A DNA stretch of 64,000 nucleotides from positions 1-64,000 of the forward strand of contig JAKCPI010001921.1 of the NCBI GenBank assembly GCA_023213315.1. The letters run 5' to 3'. Position 1 is the stretch's first letter. Each line of letters opens with the position of its first letter. Below the pieces are notes generated by a model. That model saw only the letters and a program-made list of their open reading frames with translations, searched no databases and was not told where the DNA came from. Below are positions 53,174 through 62,420 of the stretch, piece after piece. Source of the DNA: Euborellia annulipes (Eukaryota; Arthropoda; Insecta; Dermaptera; Anisolabididae). The position numbers and the translations under genes are program-made.

Positions 53174-56100
53174 ATGGAGGTGTTGAATATAGTGGCATTT
53201 AATGTAGCGGGGCTAAAGACCAAAAAAAGTAATCGAGAATTTTTAAGTTTCCTGTCTTCCCATGATGTATTCTTATTGTTTGAGACATTTGTGATGAAGG
53301 AATTATTTAATGAATATGAACCCCTATTCCCAGAACATTGTTTATTATGGAGATCGGCAGTCAAGGAGAATCTTTTTGGGAGGCCAAGTGGTGGCTCCCT
53401 CTTTGGGATAAAAAGAAAGCTAGTACAGAAGAATAAGGTGAATTTTATAAGAAAGAATAACAAGTGGGATCTAATAAACATTTCTACAAAAGAAGAAAGA
53501 ATCCTTTTATGTCCTACATATTTGAATTGCAACAAGTGGGATCAGGAGGTGGAAGATTTGCATTTGCTTTTAACAGAAACCAGCACTGAGAACCATTTGA
53601 TTTTGGGTGATCTTAATGTAAGAATAGGGGAGGTTCCAGGTCTTCCGGATGAATTAGAATACGGAATCTTAAAGGGAGTAAGAAAGTCCAAGGACAAGAA
53701 AATAAATACAAGAGGAAAACATTTTCTCGATATCTGTGATGATTTTAATCTAATAATATTAAATGGAAGATCACCTGGAGATGCGGAGGGCGAACTAACG
53801 TTTGTAGGAGGTCCTGGCGCGTCCGTAATCGATCTGGCATGTTTGAGCGGAAATTGTGCCACTTTGGTCAGGGATTTTAGAGTCCTGGCTTCGAATGTGT
53901 CGGACCACATGCCGATATTGGTGCAATTGCGATTGGGAGTTGAGGATGAAGAGGAGGAGGCTATACTTCCACTACTGCCTAAACTAAGATGGTTAAACAA
54001 CTCTGAAGAAGAATATAGGATGCGTGTCGAAGAGAGTGTGAATTCTATGTCGGTGTCTTGCGGAAATCTTGAAGCTGATATTAACCAGGTGATCGACTGT
54101 ATAAAAAGATGTTCAGGTCAAGAAAACCTAAATACTACCTTTTTGAAAAAACATAGTCCCAAGCAACCATGGTTTGATCTACAATGTGTCTATGCGAGAA
54201 AACGAGTCTTTAAGCTATTAAATAAGTTCCGAAAGGAAAATGTGGACTATCTCAGGATTCAGTATCTGAAGGAGAATAGAAAATACCGAGAATTATGTAA
54301 AAGAAAATGTATGAACTTTTATTCACAGTTGACTATTCAGCTCAATCATGCCAAAGATTCCAGGGAATTCTGGAATCTTGTCTCAAGAATGCATAAGAAG
54401 AGGTCTAGATTGAGCCCATCAATTGAGATGGAACAATGGGTGCGACATTTTGGTGATCTACTAAATCCACCTTTGACTGCAAATCCAATGTCATATGCGG
54501 AGCCTCTGATACATAATCTAATATTGGATCAAGATTTTACTTATGCAGAATTAAATAGAGTGTTAGCAAAAGCAAAAAATAATAAAGCACCCGGCCTGGA
54601 CAGAGTACCTTATGAGTTTTTTAAGAATGCACCCTTTGCATTAAAAAACTTAATTAGAGACATTTTCAATAAAATTTTTTCTACTGGTGAGGTACCTTCA
54701 ACATTCAGGGAATCTATTATATTCACGTTATTTAAAAAAGGAGAAATATCTGATGTGCAAAACTACAGAGGTATTTCATTTATTAACACTGTTGCAAAAC
54801 TGTTTACAGGCTTACTCCTGCATAGACTTCAGAAATGGGTTGAGGCCAATGATATATTGAACGAGTTTCAAGCAGGATTTAGGAGCAATTATTCTACAAT
54901 AGACCAAATATATAATCTGACTAGCATTGTAAAAATAGTCACAAAACAACCCAACAGAAAATTATATAGTTTCTTCGTTGATTTCTCGGCAGCTTTTGAT
55001 TCTATTGATAGAAGATCTCTGTGGTTTAAACTTTCTACAATGGGTGTTTCAACTAAGTTTCTGAAAATACTGAAAATGCTAAACGAGAATACAAGAGCCT
55101 GTGTTTGGGGGCAAAATATGACGTCACAATTCTTTGATATAAATATGGGCGTGAAGCAAGGATGTCTGCTGAGCCCCGTGCTTTTTTCACTTTTCTTGAA
55201 TGACATCCATGATGAGTTGGAGGGTGGGTGTGTAATCGATGGAATGAAGATAAGAGTTTTGATGTATGCAGATGATATTGTGCTATTAGCTACATCGCAC
55301 GAGATATTGCAATTGATGATTAATAATCTTGGAAAATACTGTGATAAATGGAATCTGAAGGTGAATTTGAACAAGTCCAAAATAATGATATTCGGAAGAG
55401 GCGGGAAGCTTGCTGCGAGAGAGAGGTGGATATTTAAAGGAAAAGAAATTGAGGTGGTGAATAATTATAAATATCTCGGCGTAACGCTCACTCCCAGGTT
55501 GAGCTTTGGAAGACACCTTTCAGATAAAGTCAAACAGGCCAAGCTGGGATTGAATTTGCTGTGGAAGAATGTCTTAGGAAGAAAGGGTGTGACATATGAG
55601 ACAGCCGTGAGGATGTTCCAGTCAACATCAAGATCCCTATTATGCTACGGAGCCCAAGTTTGGGGTTTCAAGGAGAATGAGTTGGTAGAGTTGTTGCAAC
55701 GATATTTTCTTAAAAAGTTTTTGTGGCTTCCTAGATCCACCCCTAACTATGTTCTCTATTTGGAAACTGGGCTGAAGCCGCTGTCGTTTTATGCGATGAA
55801 GATGCATTTCAATTATATTCTCAGGGTGATCGACATGGACGATAAGAGACTGCCTAAGTTTTTGACAAGAAAAGTGATTGGGGAGAGAGTGTTTTGGTTT
55901 GAGGAGTGGGCTTCGATGGCTGCGAAGTATGAGCTTACGTTGGAGAGTAATTTGGAAAATAGGCAAATGTGGTCAACCCAAATGAAGTTAATTCTAAATA
56001 GAATGGAAGAAAATCACTTCCGTGAGAATATAATTAGAGCACGCAGTTCCCGCCATCATAAATTATATGCTCAACTTAATTATGAAGTGGCATCAACATA

Positions 56101-56428
56101 TATGCTTTCTCAAAATTTGAGCATGGAGGAGAAGAGACTAATAGTCAAGATCAGATGCGAGGGACTTCATCTGAATTGCAAACCATGGATGGTGGGCGCG
56201 GCGAGAGAGTGTTCTCTATGCAATATGAGGGAAGAGGAGAACGTAAGTCATTTTTTGGGACAATGTCCAATATTGCGGCCATTTAGAAGGGAAAACTTCA
56301 AGAGGCCATATTTAAATAAGGAAGAGATAAGGAGGGTTCTTGATGGAGAATGGAAGAATTTAGCGAATTTTACCAGGGCGGCAGGCAATTACCGACGACA
56401 ACTGGTTGCAGAATTTAATTTGAATTAA
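53174..56428 (+). CDS. Retrotransposon ORF2: endonuclease and reverse transcriptase
   Basis: The 1084 codons are uninterrupted. The apurinic-type endonuclease begins NIVAFNVAGLKT (residue 5), with a catalytic Glu in FETF (about 37), GDLNVRIG (about 145) and SDHMP (about 242). The reverse transcriptase contains NNKAPGLDRVPYEFF, FVDFSAAFDS (about 602-611), GVKQGCLLSPVLFSLF and the catalytic YADD (about 697). A carboxy-terminal C-x2-C...H-x4-C knuckle reads CSLC...SHFLGQC (about 1013-1032). No RNase H domain is visible. The Met at 53174 is preferred because endonuclease similarity starts there. The protein would nick target DNA and copy element RNA in place. Minus-strand frames within it are shadows. 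Confidence 0.9.
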   Translation: MEVLNIVAFNVAGLKTKKSNREFLSFLSSHDVFLLFETFVMKELFNEYEPLFPEHCLLWRSAVKENLFGRPSGGSLFGIKRKLVQKNKVNFIRKNNKWDLINISTKEERILLCPTYLNCNKWDQEVEDLHLLLTETSTENHLILGDLNVRIGEVPGLPDELEYGILKGVRKSKDKKINTRGKHFLDICDDFNLIILNGRSPGDAEGELTFVGGPGASVIDLACLSGNCATLVRDFRVLASNVSDHMPILVQLRLGVEDEEEEAILPLLPKLRWLNNSEEEYRMRVEESVNSMSVSCGNLEADINQVIDCIKRCSGQENLNTTFLKKHSPKQPWFDLQCVYARKRVFKLLNKFRKENVDYLRIQYLKENRKYRELCKRKCMNFYSQLTIQLNHAKDSREFWNLVSRMHKKRSRLSPSIEMEQWVRHFGDLLNPPLTANPMSYAEPLIHNLILDQDFTYAELNRVLAKAKNNKAPGLDRVPYEFFKNAPFALKNLIRDIFNKIFSTGEVPSTFRESIIFTLFKKGEISDVQNYRGISFINTVAKLFTGLLLHRLQKWVEANDILNEFQAGFRSNYSTIDQIYNLTSIVKIVTKQPNRKLYSFFVDFSAAFDSIDRRSLWFKLSTMGVSTKFLKILKMLNENTRACVWGQNMTSQFFDINMGVKQGCLLSPVLFSLFLNDIHDELEGGCVIDGMKIRVLMYADDIVLLATSHEILQLMINNLGKYCDKWNLKVNLNKSKIMIFGRGGKLAARERWIFKGKEIEVVNNYKYLGVTLTPRLSFGRHLSDKVKQAKLGLNLLWKNVLGRKGVTYETAVRMFQSTSRSLLCYGAQVWGFKENELVELLQRYFLKKFLWLPRSTPNYVLYLETGLKPLSFYAMKMHFNYILRVIDMDDKRLPKFLTRKVIGERVFWFEEWASMAAKYELTLESNLENRQMWSTQMKLILNRMEENHFRENIIRARSSRHHKLYAQLNYEVASTYMLSQNLSMEEKRLIVKIRCEGLHLNCKPWMVGAARECSLCNMREEENVSHFLGQCPILRPFRRENFKRPYLNKEEIRRVLDGEWKNLANFTRAAGNYRRQLVAEFNLN

Positions 56429-56500
56429 AACTCCAGGCTGACAGCACCTTCGCTAAGCCTAAATAAATGTTTATTTGCATTTTATGTATGTACCCTAGAA

Positions 56501-56877
56501 CAGTGATTCCCAACGTTTTGTAGCCAATCGCCCCCATTTCATTTATCTCTACCCAAATCTTTTAAAAATCTAATATAATAATTTTATTTTTATGAAGAAA
56601 ATAACAAAAATGGATCTTTTTTCAGCGGTCAATCTTAAATTAATGTAAACAAAAGTGACGTTTCGATTCTAGAATGGAATTATCTTCAGACTTTTTATTT
56701 TTATGACAATTTTTTGTCATCTTCTAAATAGGAGATATTTGTTCTTTTAAATTTTAGCAAACTTTAATAATTCCTCCCCCCCCTTTGAATACTCATCCCC
56801 CCGCCACTTATTTATTGCCCCCCTGATAACCCAAATCGCCCACTTGGGGGCGATTGTCCCCAGGTTGGGAATCACTG
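56501..56877. mobile_element. hAT-type MITE (CAGTGATTCCCAAC) carrying a ribozyme-like motif
   Basis: The ends CAGTGATTCCCAACG and GTTGGGAATCACTG are inverted repeats followed inward by a GCGATTG/CAATCGC pair. The flanks CCCTAGAA (56493-56500) and CCCTAAAA (56878-56885) match at seven of eight positions. It is inserted at or just after the 3' end of the retrotransposon. The interior holds a hammerhead-like motif at 56650-56697. Confidence 0.75.
56650..56697 (-). ncRNA. Hammerhead-ribozyme-like motif (exact core)
   Basis: On the minus strand an exact CTGAAGA (56683-56689) is followed by a stem-loop on ATTC/GAAT, then GAA-ACGT-C (56657-56664). The flanking AAAAAGT and ACTTTTG pair as stem I. 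All parts of a dimer-type hammerhead are present, within a hAT-type element. Confidence 0.6.
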
Positions 56878-56924
56878 CCCTAAAATAATCTTAAATTTTT
56901 CTAATTTTTGAAAATATTTTCTTG

Positions 56925-56966
56925 AACCCCCCCCCCCCACATCAAAAATTTCTGGCTACGCCTATG
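56925..56966 (+). repeat. Solo right end of the CATAGGCGTAGCCA hAT family
   Basis: A C-rich tract followed by ATCAAAAATTTCTGGCTACGCCTATG, identical to the right ends at 17591 and 23037. The left part is missing. Confidence 0.65.
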
Positions 56967-56999
56967 CCTCTATATATCTTAATATATGTAGAGAGAGAA

Positions 57000-57470
57000 A
57001 GTATTGAATTCATGTCAAAAATTCGGTGTCGAGATTTTGATGGAAATACACGTTTTGAGGTCCCCTGAATCCAAAAAAGTTGTTTTCGCGACATGGTCTG
57101 TGTGTTCAATTTTAAGCATGAAGGAATTGAGCTAGGAGGTTGAAATTTTATATTCAAGTTAGACACCCCCTGTGACTTGACACGAAGCTTTTAATCAAAA
57201 TCGGCCAAAGAGTACTAGTACTTTACTGATGTACTTTTTCAGTTTTTTTTCGATTTTATCAAAATTCGCTCTAACGATTTTGATTAAAATTCAAAAATCA
57301 ATTATTTTTTAGATCCTCTTTAAAATGTATATTCTCATTTTGCGATTGAAATCTTTTGAAGACCACTTTACTCTTGTACTTGATAGGAGTCCATGGTAAC
57401 AAAATATAAATATTTTCCCATGTTTATACATTTTCTATCATGAACCGACGGAACTGGTGTGACACGCACA
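57000..57470 (-). repeat. R1 fragment, reverse
   Basis: From GAAAGTATTGAATTCATGTC through TTTTCGCGACATGG, AAGAGTACTAGTACTTTACT and CCATGGTAAC. The hairpin side is degraded (GGTGTGACACGCACAG at 57453). Confidence 0.6.
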
Positions 57471-57910
57471 GAACCCAACTTTCAATTAACGGAAGTGAAC
57501 ATCGCTGTTTTATTCGGTGGTTGATGATGGATGGCGATAGCAAATTTGACTTGAATAGGAATTTTTTTTTTTTTTTTTTTTGATATAAATAATTAGTATT
57601 CATCTCTCGTGTGTGTGTGTGTGTAAGTGGGTCGAGCAGAGCGAGCTTAAAGAGAGAGGGAGAGAGGGAGAGGGGAGGGGTAGGGGGTTCCTAGATGGAA
57701 TGTTTCAGAGGCATTCCCCAAAGAGAGAAGAAGGAAGAAAAACAAGAAGGTGCAGCAGCCAGTGACTCGCCTTCGCCTTCGGCAACTCTCTCTGTCTATT
57801 TAGGTACCCAACAACTAAACTAAAAGATGATATCCATTTCTTTTGTATTCCCTCAATGTCGACATAAAAAATAGCACCTTAGTTAACTTGACCACTTGCA
57901 TTTCATAAGT
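57471..57910. other. Low-complexity purine-rich DNA
   Basis: Poly(T) at 57560-57580, (GT)n at 57609-57624 and GA-rich sequence at 57640-57680. No gene is seen. Confidence 0.45.
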
Positions 57911-57975
57911 AAAAATCTGGTGTGACTAGTCGCATCGAAAGTTGTGTTCTGTGCTTGTTACACCAGATATTTTTG
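57911..57975. repeat. Hairpin repeat, internally deleted
   Basis: AAAAATCTGGTGTGAC and TTACACCAGATATTTTT outer arms with a shortened inner stem (GAAAGTTGTGTTCTG). Confidence 0.55.
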
Positions 57976-58034
57976 TGTCGATATTTAAAAACTATCTTCT
58001 CTCTTTCTACGCGTTTTAAACTTTCCACCTTATC

Positions 58035-58390
58035 TTCGCATTTGGCCAATGTTAATTTCCTATAGGGATTTTTATGTTAATTTCGATTCAAAAGGGGGTC
58101 CCCTTTGGAACTTTTTAGGCATTTAAAATTTTTTTTTCCAATTCTTATGAAATATTGTATTTATTTACGAATCTATATTGTGTATAAAATGTCAAAATAT
58201 GAGATTAAAATTTTGAAAAATAACCATAGTTTATTTCAAGCAGTCAACATTTAAAATGCAAGGTGCTATCGGAAACTAAATATATCTCGACACAAAAAAT
58301 CTGGTGTGACCAGCACGGTGCACAACTTTCTCTTACCGAAGGGTAAGAGAAAGTTGTGTGCGGCTGTGCGCCAGTCACACCAGATTTTTT
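58035..58390 (+). repeat. R3 repeat joined to a full hairpin
   Basis: R3 (58035-58290) is uninterrupted here and serves as the empty-site reference for the insertions at 11109 and 31353. It passes through ACTAAATATATCTCGACAC into a hairpin (58294-58390). The inner arms of that hairpin, CAACTTTCTCTTACC and GGTAAGAGAAAGTTG, are perfectly complementary. Confidence 0.65.
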
Positions 58391-58625
58391 TAATTTAAAA
58401 GATTTTATTTTTTCAAAAGTAAAAATGTATCTATCATTTTTAAAAATAAATGGAATAAAAAATGGACATATTGCCCCCTCCTATAAGATGCCAGGGGGCG
58501 CAATGTACCCTTGCCCCCCCCCCCACCCCCCAGTTCCGGCGCCTATGAAATCAGTAGTTGTTTGTAGCTGGGAATCGTAGTTGAGGACGATAAGGAGAAT
58601 AAATACCAGCCTTCGTTCTCTCCAC
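58391..58625. other. Unassigned DNA with a hAT-like right end
   Basis: A C-rich tract near 58516-58531 followed by TTCCGGCGCCTATG looks like a solo hAT-type end. No gene is seen. Confidence 0.4.
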
Positions 58626-58960
58626 CAAGGGCGGATACAAGGGGGGGTAAAGGGGGTAATTACCCCCCCCCACCCCCACCCCCGAGATTTGGGAAAAATA
58701 CCTTTTTTTTCGCCAAAAAAAGAATTTTTAACGTAATTTTTTAAAAATTAATACTTAAAAATTGTATTAAATTTTCGCTCTCTAAAAAAAAGGTAAAATA
58801 TTTTTACGGGCGGGAAAAATTTTTGGTCGAACGGTACATGGTTCCGCGAAATCCAAATTTTGGTTCCGTGAAAAAAACAAAATTTTTCGTACGCCCCTGG
58901 TGCTGTGCGACGAGTCACACCAGATTACCCCCCCGAGAAACACCTCTGGATCCGCCCTTG
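58626..58960. mobile_element. hAT-type MITE (CAAGGGCGGATAC)
   Basis: It starts CAAGGGCGGATACAAGG and ends CTCTGGATCCGCCCTTG. The flanks CTCTCCAC (58618-58625) and CTCACCAC (58961-58968) match at seven of eight positions. It has G- and C-rich subterminal tracts and a nested half hairpin (GTGCGACGAGTCACACC near 58905). 335 bp. Confidence 0.7.
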
Positions 58961-58980
58961 CTCACCACCTCAATTTATTT

Positions 58981-59022
58981 GCAAATATTTCGGCTCCTAT
59001 ACAGGGGCCATCTTCAGTGCAT
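58981..59022 (-). ncRNA. Hammerhead-ribozyme-like motif (exact core)
   Basis: On the minus strand CTGAAGA (59011-59017), stem II GGCCCC-TGTATA-GGAGCC with one mismatch, then GAA-ATAT-T (58984-58991). The GCA and TGC flanks pair as stem I. It is closely similar in design to 3641-3679. Confidence 0.55.
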
Positions 59023-59580
59023 ATCTGTGAATTTAGGCAATACATTTATTTATTCATTCATTATACAATTTGAAAAATTTGTTGTTAAATGTTTTTTTAC
59101 TCACATGAATTTTATGAGAGAGATTGTCAATTCAATTAACAAGTTAATTATATAATGAAATCTATCATGTATTTTTTGTACTTTATGCAGTCGGGGGTAC
59201 TAGTATTTTACTGATGTATTTTTTTTTCTCGAAAAATTTTGCTACTTTGATTATTCCCTATTATTTTTTAATTATAAAAAAAAAAAAGTTTTTTTTTGAT
59301 TATGAAATTTATATAAAAAACAAAAAAACAAATGTAGTTTTTGTTTTCAAAGCCTTCAAAACAACAACAAGAACAACACTTTGCACGTCGTTCTTATATA
59401 AACACAAATAATTATATGATTGTGGTGCAGGATGTTTTTTTTTTTTGGTATCTATCATCACCTTTAAATTTAAAATGATGCGAGAGAGATTATCTTAAGC
59501 AAGGCCATCATCTCTGGATGGGGCCTCTACGTCCGTATGCCCTGGCCACATGAAAAAACCAATTTGCCTGACGTGAAATG
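59023..59580. other. AT-rich unassigned DNA
   Basis: AT-rich with an R1-like GGGGGTACTAGTATTTTACTG at 59193. No gene is seen; the frames at 58823-59155 and 59214-59411 lack domains. Confidence 0.4.
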
Positions 59581-59584
59581 TATA

Positions 59585-60045
59585 TATGGAGAGAGAGAAG
59601 GTATTGCGATCATGTTAAAAAATGTCGAGATTTTGATGGAAATACACGTTTTGAGGTCCCTTGAAACCAAAAAAGTGCGTCCCGCAAATCAGAACAATTT
59701 TAAGTTTAAAGAAAAAGAGCTACGAGATTGAAATTTTATATTTAAAGAAGGTGCCCCCCTGGGATGTGACACGAAGCTTTTGAACAAAATCGGCCAAAGA
59801 GTACTAGTACTTTGCTGATGCACTTTTTCAGTTTTTTTCGATTTTCTCAAAATTCCCTCTAAGGATTTTGATTAAAATTCAAAAATCAATCATTTTTTAG
59901 ATGCTCTTTAAAATGTATATTCTCATTATGCCATTAAAATTTTCTGAAGACCACTTTACTCTTGTACTCCATAGGGAAGATAGGAGAAATGGTTGCCATG
60001 GTAACAAAATATAAATATTTTCCCATCTTGAATTCTAATATATTA
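59585..60045 (-). repeat. R1 fragment, interrupted by a palindromic MITE
   Basis: Reverse R1 from GAAGGTATTGCGATCATG to CCCATCTTGAATTC. After the 167-bp insertion the sequence resumes at 60213 and joins the hairpin at 60244. Confidence 0.6.
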
Positions 60046-60212
60046 TGGGTCGTTTTGATAACTTACCTACCCCAACATTAAAATAGACTCCCTATGTGGA
60101 AATACAAGGTGTGTGTCCTTCAGCATTAAAATAGCTGAAGGACACACACCTTGTATTTCCACATAGGGAGTCTATTTTAATGTTGGGGTAGGTAAGTTAT
60201 CAAAACGACCCA
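60046..60212. mobile_element. Near-perfect palindromic MITE, second copy
   Basis: TGGGTCGTTTTGATAAC to GTTATCAAAACGACCCA, flanked by TTA at 60043-60045 and 60213-60215. Same family as 14190-14358, but the inner arms differ (GACTCCCTATGTGG here), with matching changes on both sides. This preserves the palindrome. Confidence 0.8.
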
Positions 60213-60243
60213 TTATCAGCGTAAATTAAATATATGTCGACAC

Positions 60244-60340
60244 AAAAAAATCTGGTGTGCCAAGCACAGAACACAAACTTTCGGTTAGTGAAGGTAAGAG
60301 AAAGTTTGTGTACTGTGCGACCAGTCACACCAGATTTTTT
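60244..60340. repeat. ~95-bp hairpin repeat
   Basis: Full copy: AAATCTGGTGTGCCAAGC, inner arms ACAAACTTTC and GAAAGTTTGT, and CAGTCACACCAGATTT. Confidence 0.65.
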
Positions 60341-60369
60341 TTTCTTTTTAACTTTTCCTCAAATTGAAA

Positions 60370-60680
60370 TCTATTTATATATATAATTCGCTAATGTCCG
60401 TCTGTTTGGGCAACTTCTCGTTGGAATTTCGAAATCAATTTTTTTTTTTTTTTTTTATGCTTAAAGAGGATTTTCCTAGGAATTACAGGAAAATAATTTT
60501 CATCCCGAAATTTCTATAACTTTTTGAGTTATTAATTCCCGATTTCTCCCATAGGATGTATAGAGAAATATTTATGTATTCTTTGCATTTTGTGTATTCT
60601 ATGAGTGTAAACAAATCCCCAAGGCGGCACTGGATTGGAATATAGTAATGATGATTATTTTTCATTATTAAGAAATGGCG
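60370..60680 (+). mobile_element. Helitron-like element, 5' part
   Basis: It begins TC with TCTATTTATATATATAATTC, then CTAATGTCCGTCTGTTTGG and the family blocks to GGCGGCACTGGATTGG. The 3' end is lost where a SINE begins at about 60681. Confidence 0.6.
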
Positions 60681-60757
60681 AACCCTCGGGCTTGGTGTAG
60701 TCGGTAGCGCGTCTGCCTTGTATGCCAAGGGTCGCGGGTTCGGTACCAAATGGCTTA
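60681..60757 (+). mobile_element. tRNA-derived SINE head
   Basis: CCTCGGGCTTGGTGTAGTCGG carries an A-box-like TGGTGTAGTCGG, and CGCGGGTTCGGTACC carries a B-box-like GGTTCGGTACC. A tRNA-like anticodon arm is plausible, but a 3' SINE block (CAAATGGCTTAA) follows, so this is not a tRNA gene. The body is cut off by hAT-end sequence. Confidence 0.65.
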
Positions 60758-60769
60758 AGGGGGTTCAAT

Positions 60770-60866
60770 GTATATTTTACATATAATATTTTATGATTTT
60801 CGAATGGGGGGGGGGAGCGCTAAAAAGGTATTGTGCCCCGGGCGCGAGTAAAGCTCACTACGCCAC
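60770..60866. repeat. Solo right end of the CAGTGGCGCAGCG hAT family
   Basis: It matches 25212-25308, including GCCCCGGGCGCGAGT and the end CTCACTACGCCACTG. The left end is absent. Confidence 0.6.
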
Positions 60867-60999
60867 TGCTAATTCCTCAATGTATTTGAATAGGCCTAAG
60901 CTTTAAAGGGTGGTAGGGACCCCTAAAATCATGCTAAAAAATTCGCAAAAACTCCACTCAAATAAAGCTCCTAGAAGAAACTATTCCTAGTAAAAATAC

Positions 61000-61263
61000 C
61001 TGCGAATAAAACTTTAGTTCCATTTTTAATGAGTGGCATAAGTTCATATGGCAAAGAAGAAAGTCGATTTCCTCTCAGATCCAATTGTTTACAACGAGAT
61101 CCATGCTCGCGGAGAGGTTTTATAGGTAAGATGTTAAGCCGATTGTAGCCCAAGTTGAGTATGGTGAGATTTTCAGGAATTTTGAACACTTCTTCAGGTA
61201 AAGAGGACAGTCGATTATGACTCATATCTAAAACTCGTAGTGCTGTCAGGTTGCCCAATACAT
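61000..61263 (-). CDS. Chaoptin-like LRR protein, internal exon
   Basis: This 264-bp exon has a TTTTTACAG acceptor before 61263 and a GCAG-GTATTT donor at 61000-60998. It enters with two bases of a split codon and leaves after one base. It encodes leucine-rich repeats VLGNLTALRVLDMSHNRLSS, LPEEVFKIPENLTILNLGYN and CKQLDLRGNRLSSLPYEL, then KNGTKVLFA. That order, ending just before an expected cysteine-rich cap, matches my recollection of chaoptin, a cell-surface LRR adhesion protein of arthropod photoreceptors. The single-base phase at the upstream exon's end joins it without a frame break, giving an Asn at the junction. The next exon (cap region) was not found to the left. Confidence 0.7.
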
Positions 61264-61370
61264 CTGTAAAAATATACAAATCTTTATTTAAACGAGTCAT
61301 CTATTTTAGGCTGTTTTATTTTATTTTATTTGAAGTTTTATGAAAAGATAGCTGATTTTTTTTTCTTATT

Positions 61371-61423
61371 AAAAACACTCACACTTTTATTCCAGACACA
61401 CTCAACACACTCACACACACACA

Positions 61424-61493
<70 letters not shown>

Positions 61494-61770
61494 ACACCCC
61501 CACACACCCCCACACACCCCCCCCCCCCCCCACCCCCACACACACACACACATGCATACAGTCTTTTTCTGCAACTCAGGCTATTTAAGACTTTAAACGA
61601 TAACTCGTATTTGATTAATATATATATTTTTGGTCCAGGCATATTTATTTAAGCCATTTGGTAATCAAATGGCTTAAATAAACTCATTGGACTGCATGGG
61701 ATCCGAACCCGCAACCCTTAGTATTGAAGGCCAGCACGCTAGCAACTACACCAAGGCTCGGGGGCTAGCT
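61371..61770 (-). mobile_element. tRNA-derived SINE with expanded CA tail
   Basis: On the minus strand the head reads CGAGCCTTGGTGTAGTTGC and GCGGGTTCGGATCCC, then CATGCAGTCC, two AAGCCATTTG blocks in inverted order (61652-61678) and AAGTCTTAAATAGCC. The tail is a long (CA)n, C-rich tract on the plus strand (61394-61550) that grew from the family's TG-rich tail. Three frames of 78-88 codons through the tract are not genes. Confidence 0.65.
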
Positions 61771-62279
61771 GAATTTTAATTCAAATTGTCTTAAGTCTTT
61801 TCTTGCTATTTCCTTAACATCCCTATCCGCCCTTCCGGAATAAAGTTAATAGTTTTATTCTTTTAATAAAGAAACAAAAGATGAAAACGAGCAATTATAA
61901 TAAGTATTCTTTATTCCATAGCAAAATATACCTTTCTCATTTGGGGATCCTTGGGAGAGAGAAATTGGTTTTTAGGGTTTAAACTAATGACTTAATAATC
62001 TTTTACCTTCAAGGACCCCTTAATTTCTATTTTAAAGGTAGTAAATAACACAAGTTCAAAAGTCTGATTAAAACAAGCATAAGTTAATGAATAAACTAAC
62101 TATTTACCAATATTATGATAAGTAATAACGGTTGTAAGCTCGTCTTCCCCTGGCTTTTTCAGACATATGAACTTTTAAATTATTAGTGGAAGGACCATCC
62201 CTACTTTACATCTTGTACTGATTACGCCCTGGAGTTAGGAAGGTGGAATTTTTTTTTTTTTTTTTTTTTTTTTTAAACA

Positions 62280-62420
62280 TTCACACTTTTTTCTCATTCA
62301 TTCTCACACTCACACACACATTCACAGTCTTTTCGGCAACTTAGGCCATTTAAGACTTTGACGATAACCGTTGTAAGTATAATATATATATTGTGGGGTC
62401 AGGCATTTCTATTTAAGCCA
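62280..62420 (-). repeat. SINE 3' fragment
   Basis: TCTTTTCGGCAACTTAGGCC and TAAGACTTTGACGATAACCG match the 3' half of the SINE at 44771-44975. The tRNA-like head is missing. Confidence 0.6.

Larger units (their letters stand above)
51800..56490 (+). mobile_element. Full-length non-LTR retrotransposon
   Basis: About 4.7 kb: a 5' untranslated region (about 51800-52111), ORF1, ORF2 and a short 3' end with AAATAAATGTTTATTTGC. ORF2 is open from end to end, so the copy is young. No long poly(A) is seen; the tail region reads TATGTATGTA. The exact 5' border and target duplication could not be fixed because a hAT element sits at the 3' edge. An apurinic-type endonuclease, no RNase H and a CCHC-like tail place it in the broad R1/jockey/I group. 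Confidence 0.75.

Noticed and set aside
52122..53535. Minus-strand frames of 65-162 codons
   Set aside because: Antisense shadows of the retrotransposon ORF1 and ORF2.
53542..55966. Minus-strand frames of 76-163 codons
   Set aside because: Antisense shadows of ORF2, which has all its catalytic motifs on the plus strand.
60691..60745. Possible tRNA gene
   Set aside because: A- and B-box-like sequences are present, but the flanks match a SINE family with several copies. No acceptor stem is formed.
61330..61642. Frames of 78-88 codons rich in His-Thr or Cys-Val
   Set aside because: They are translations of the CA/GT and C-rich tail of a SINE in three frames.
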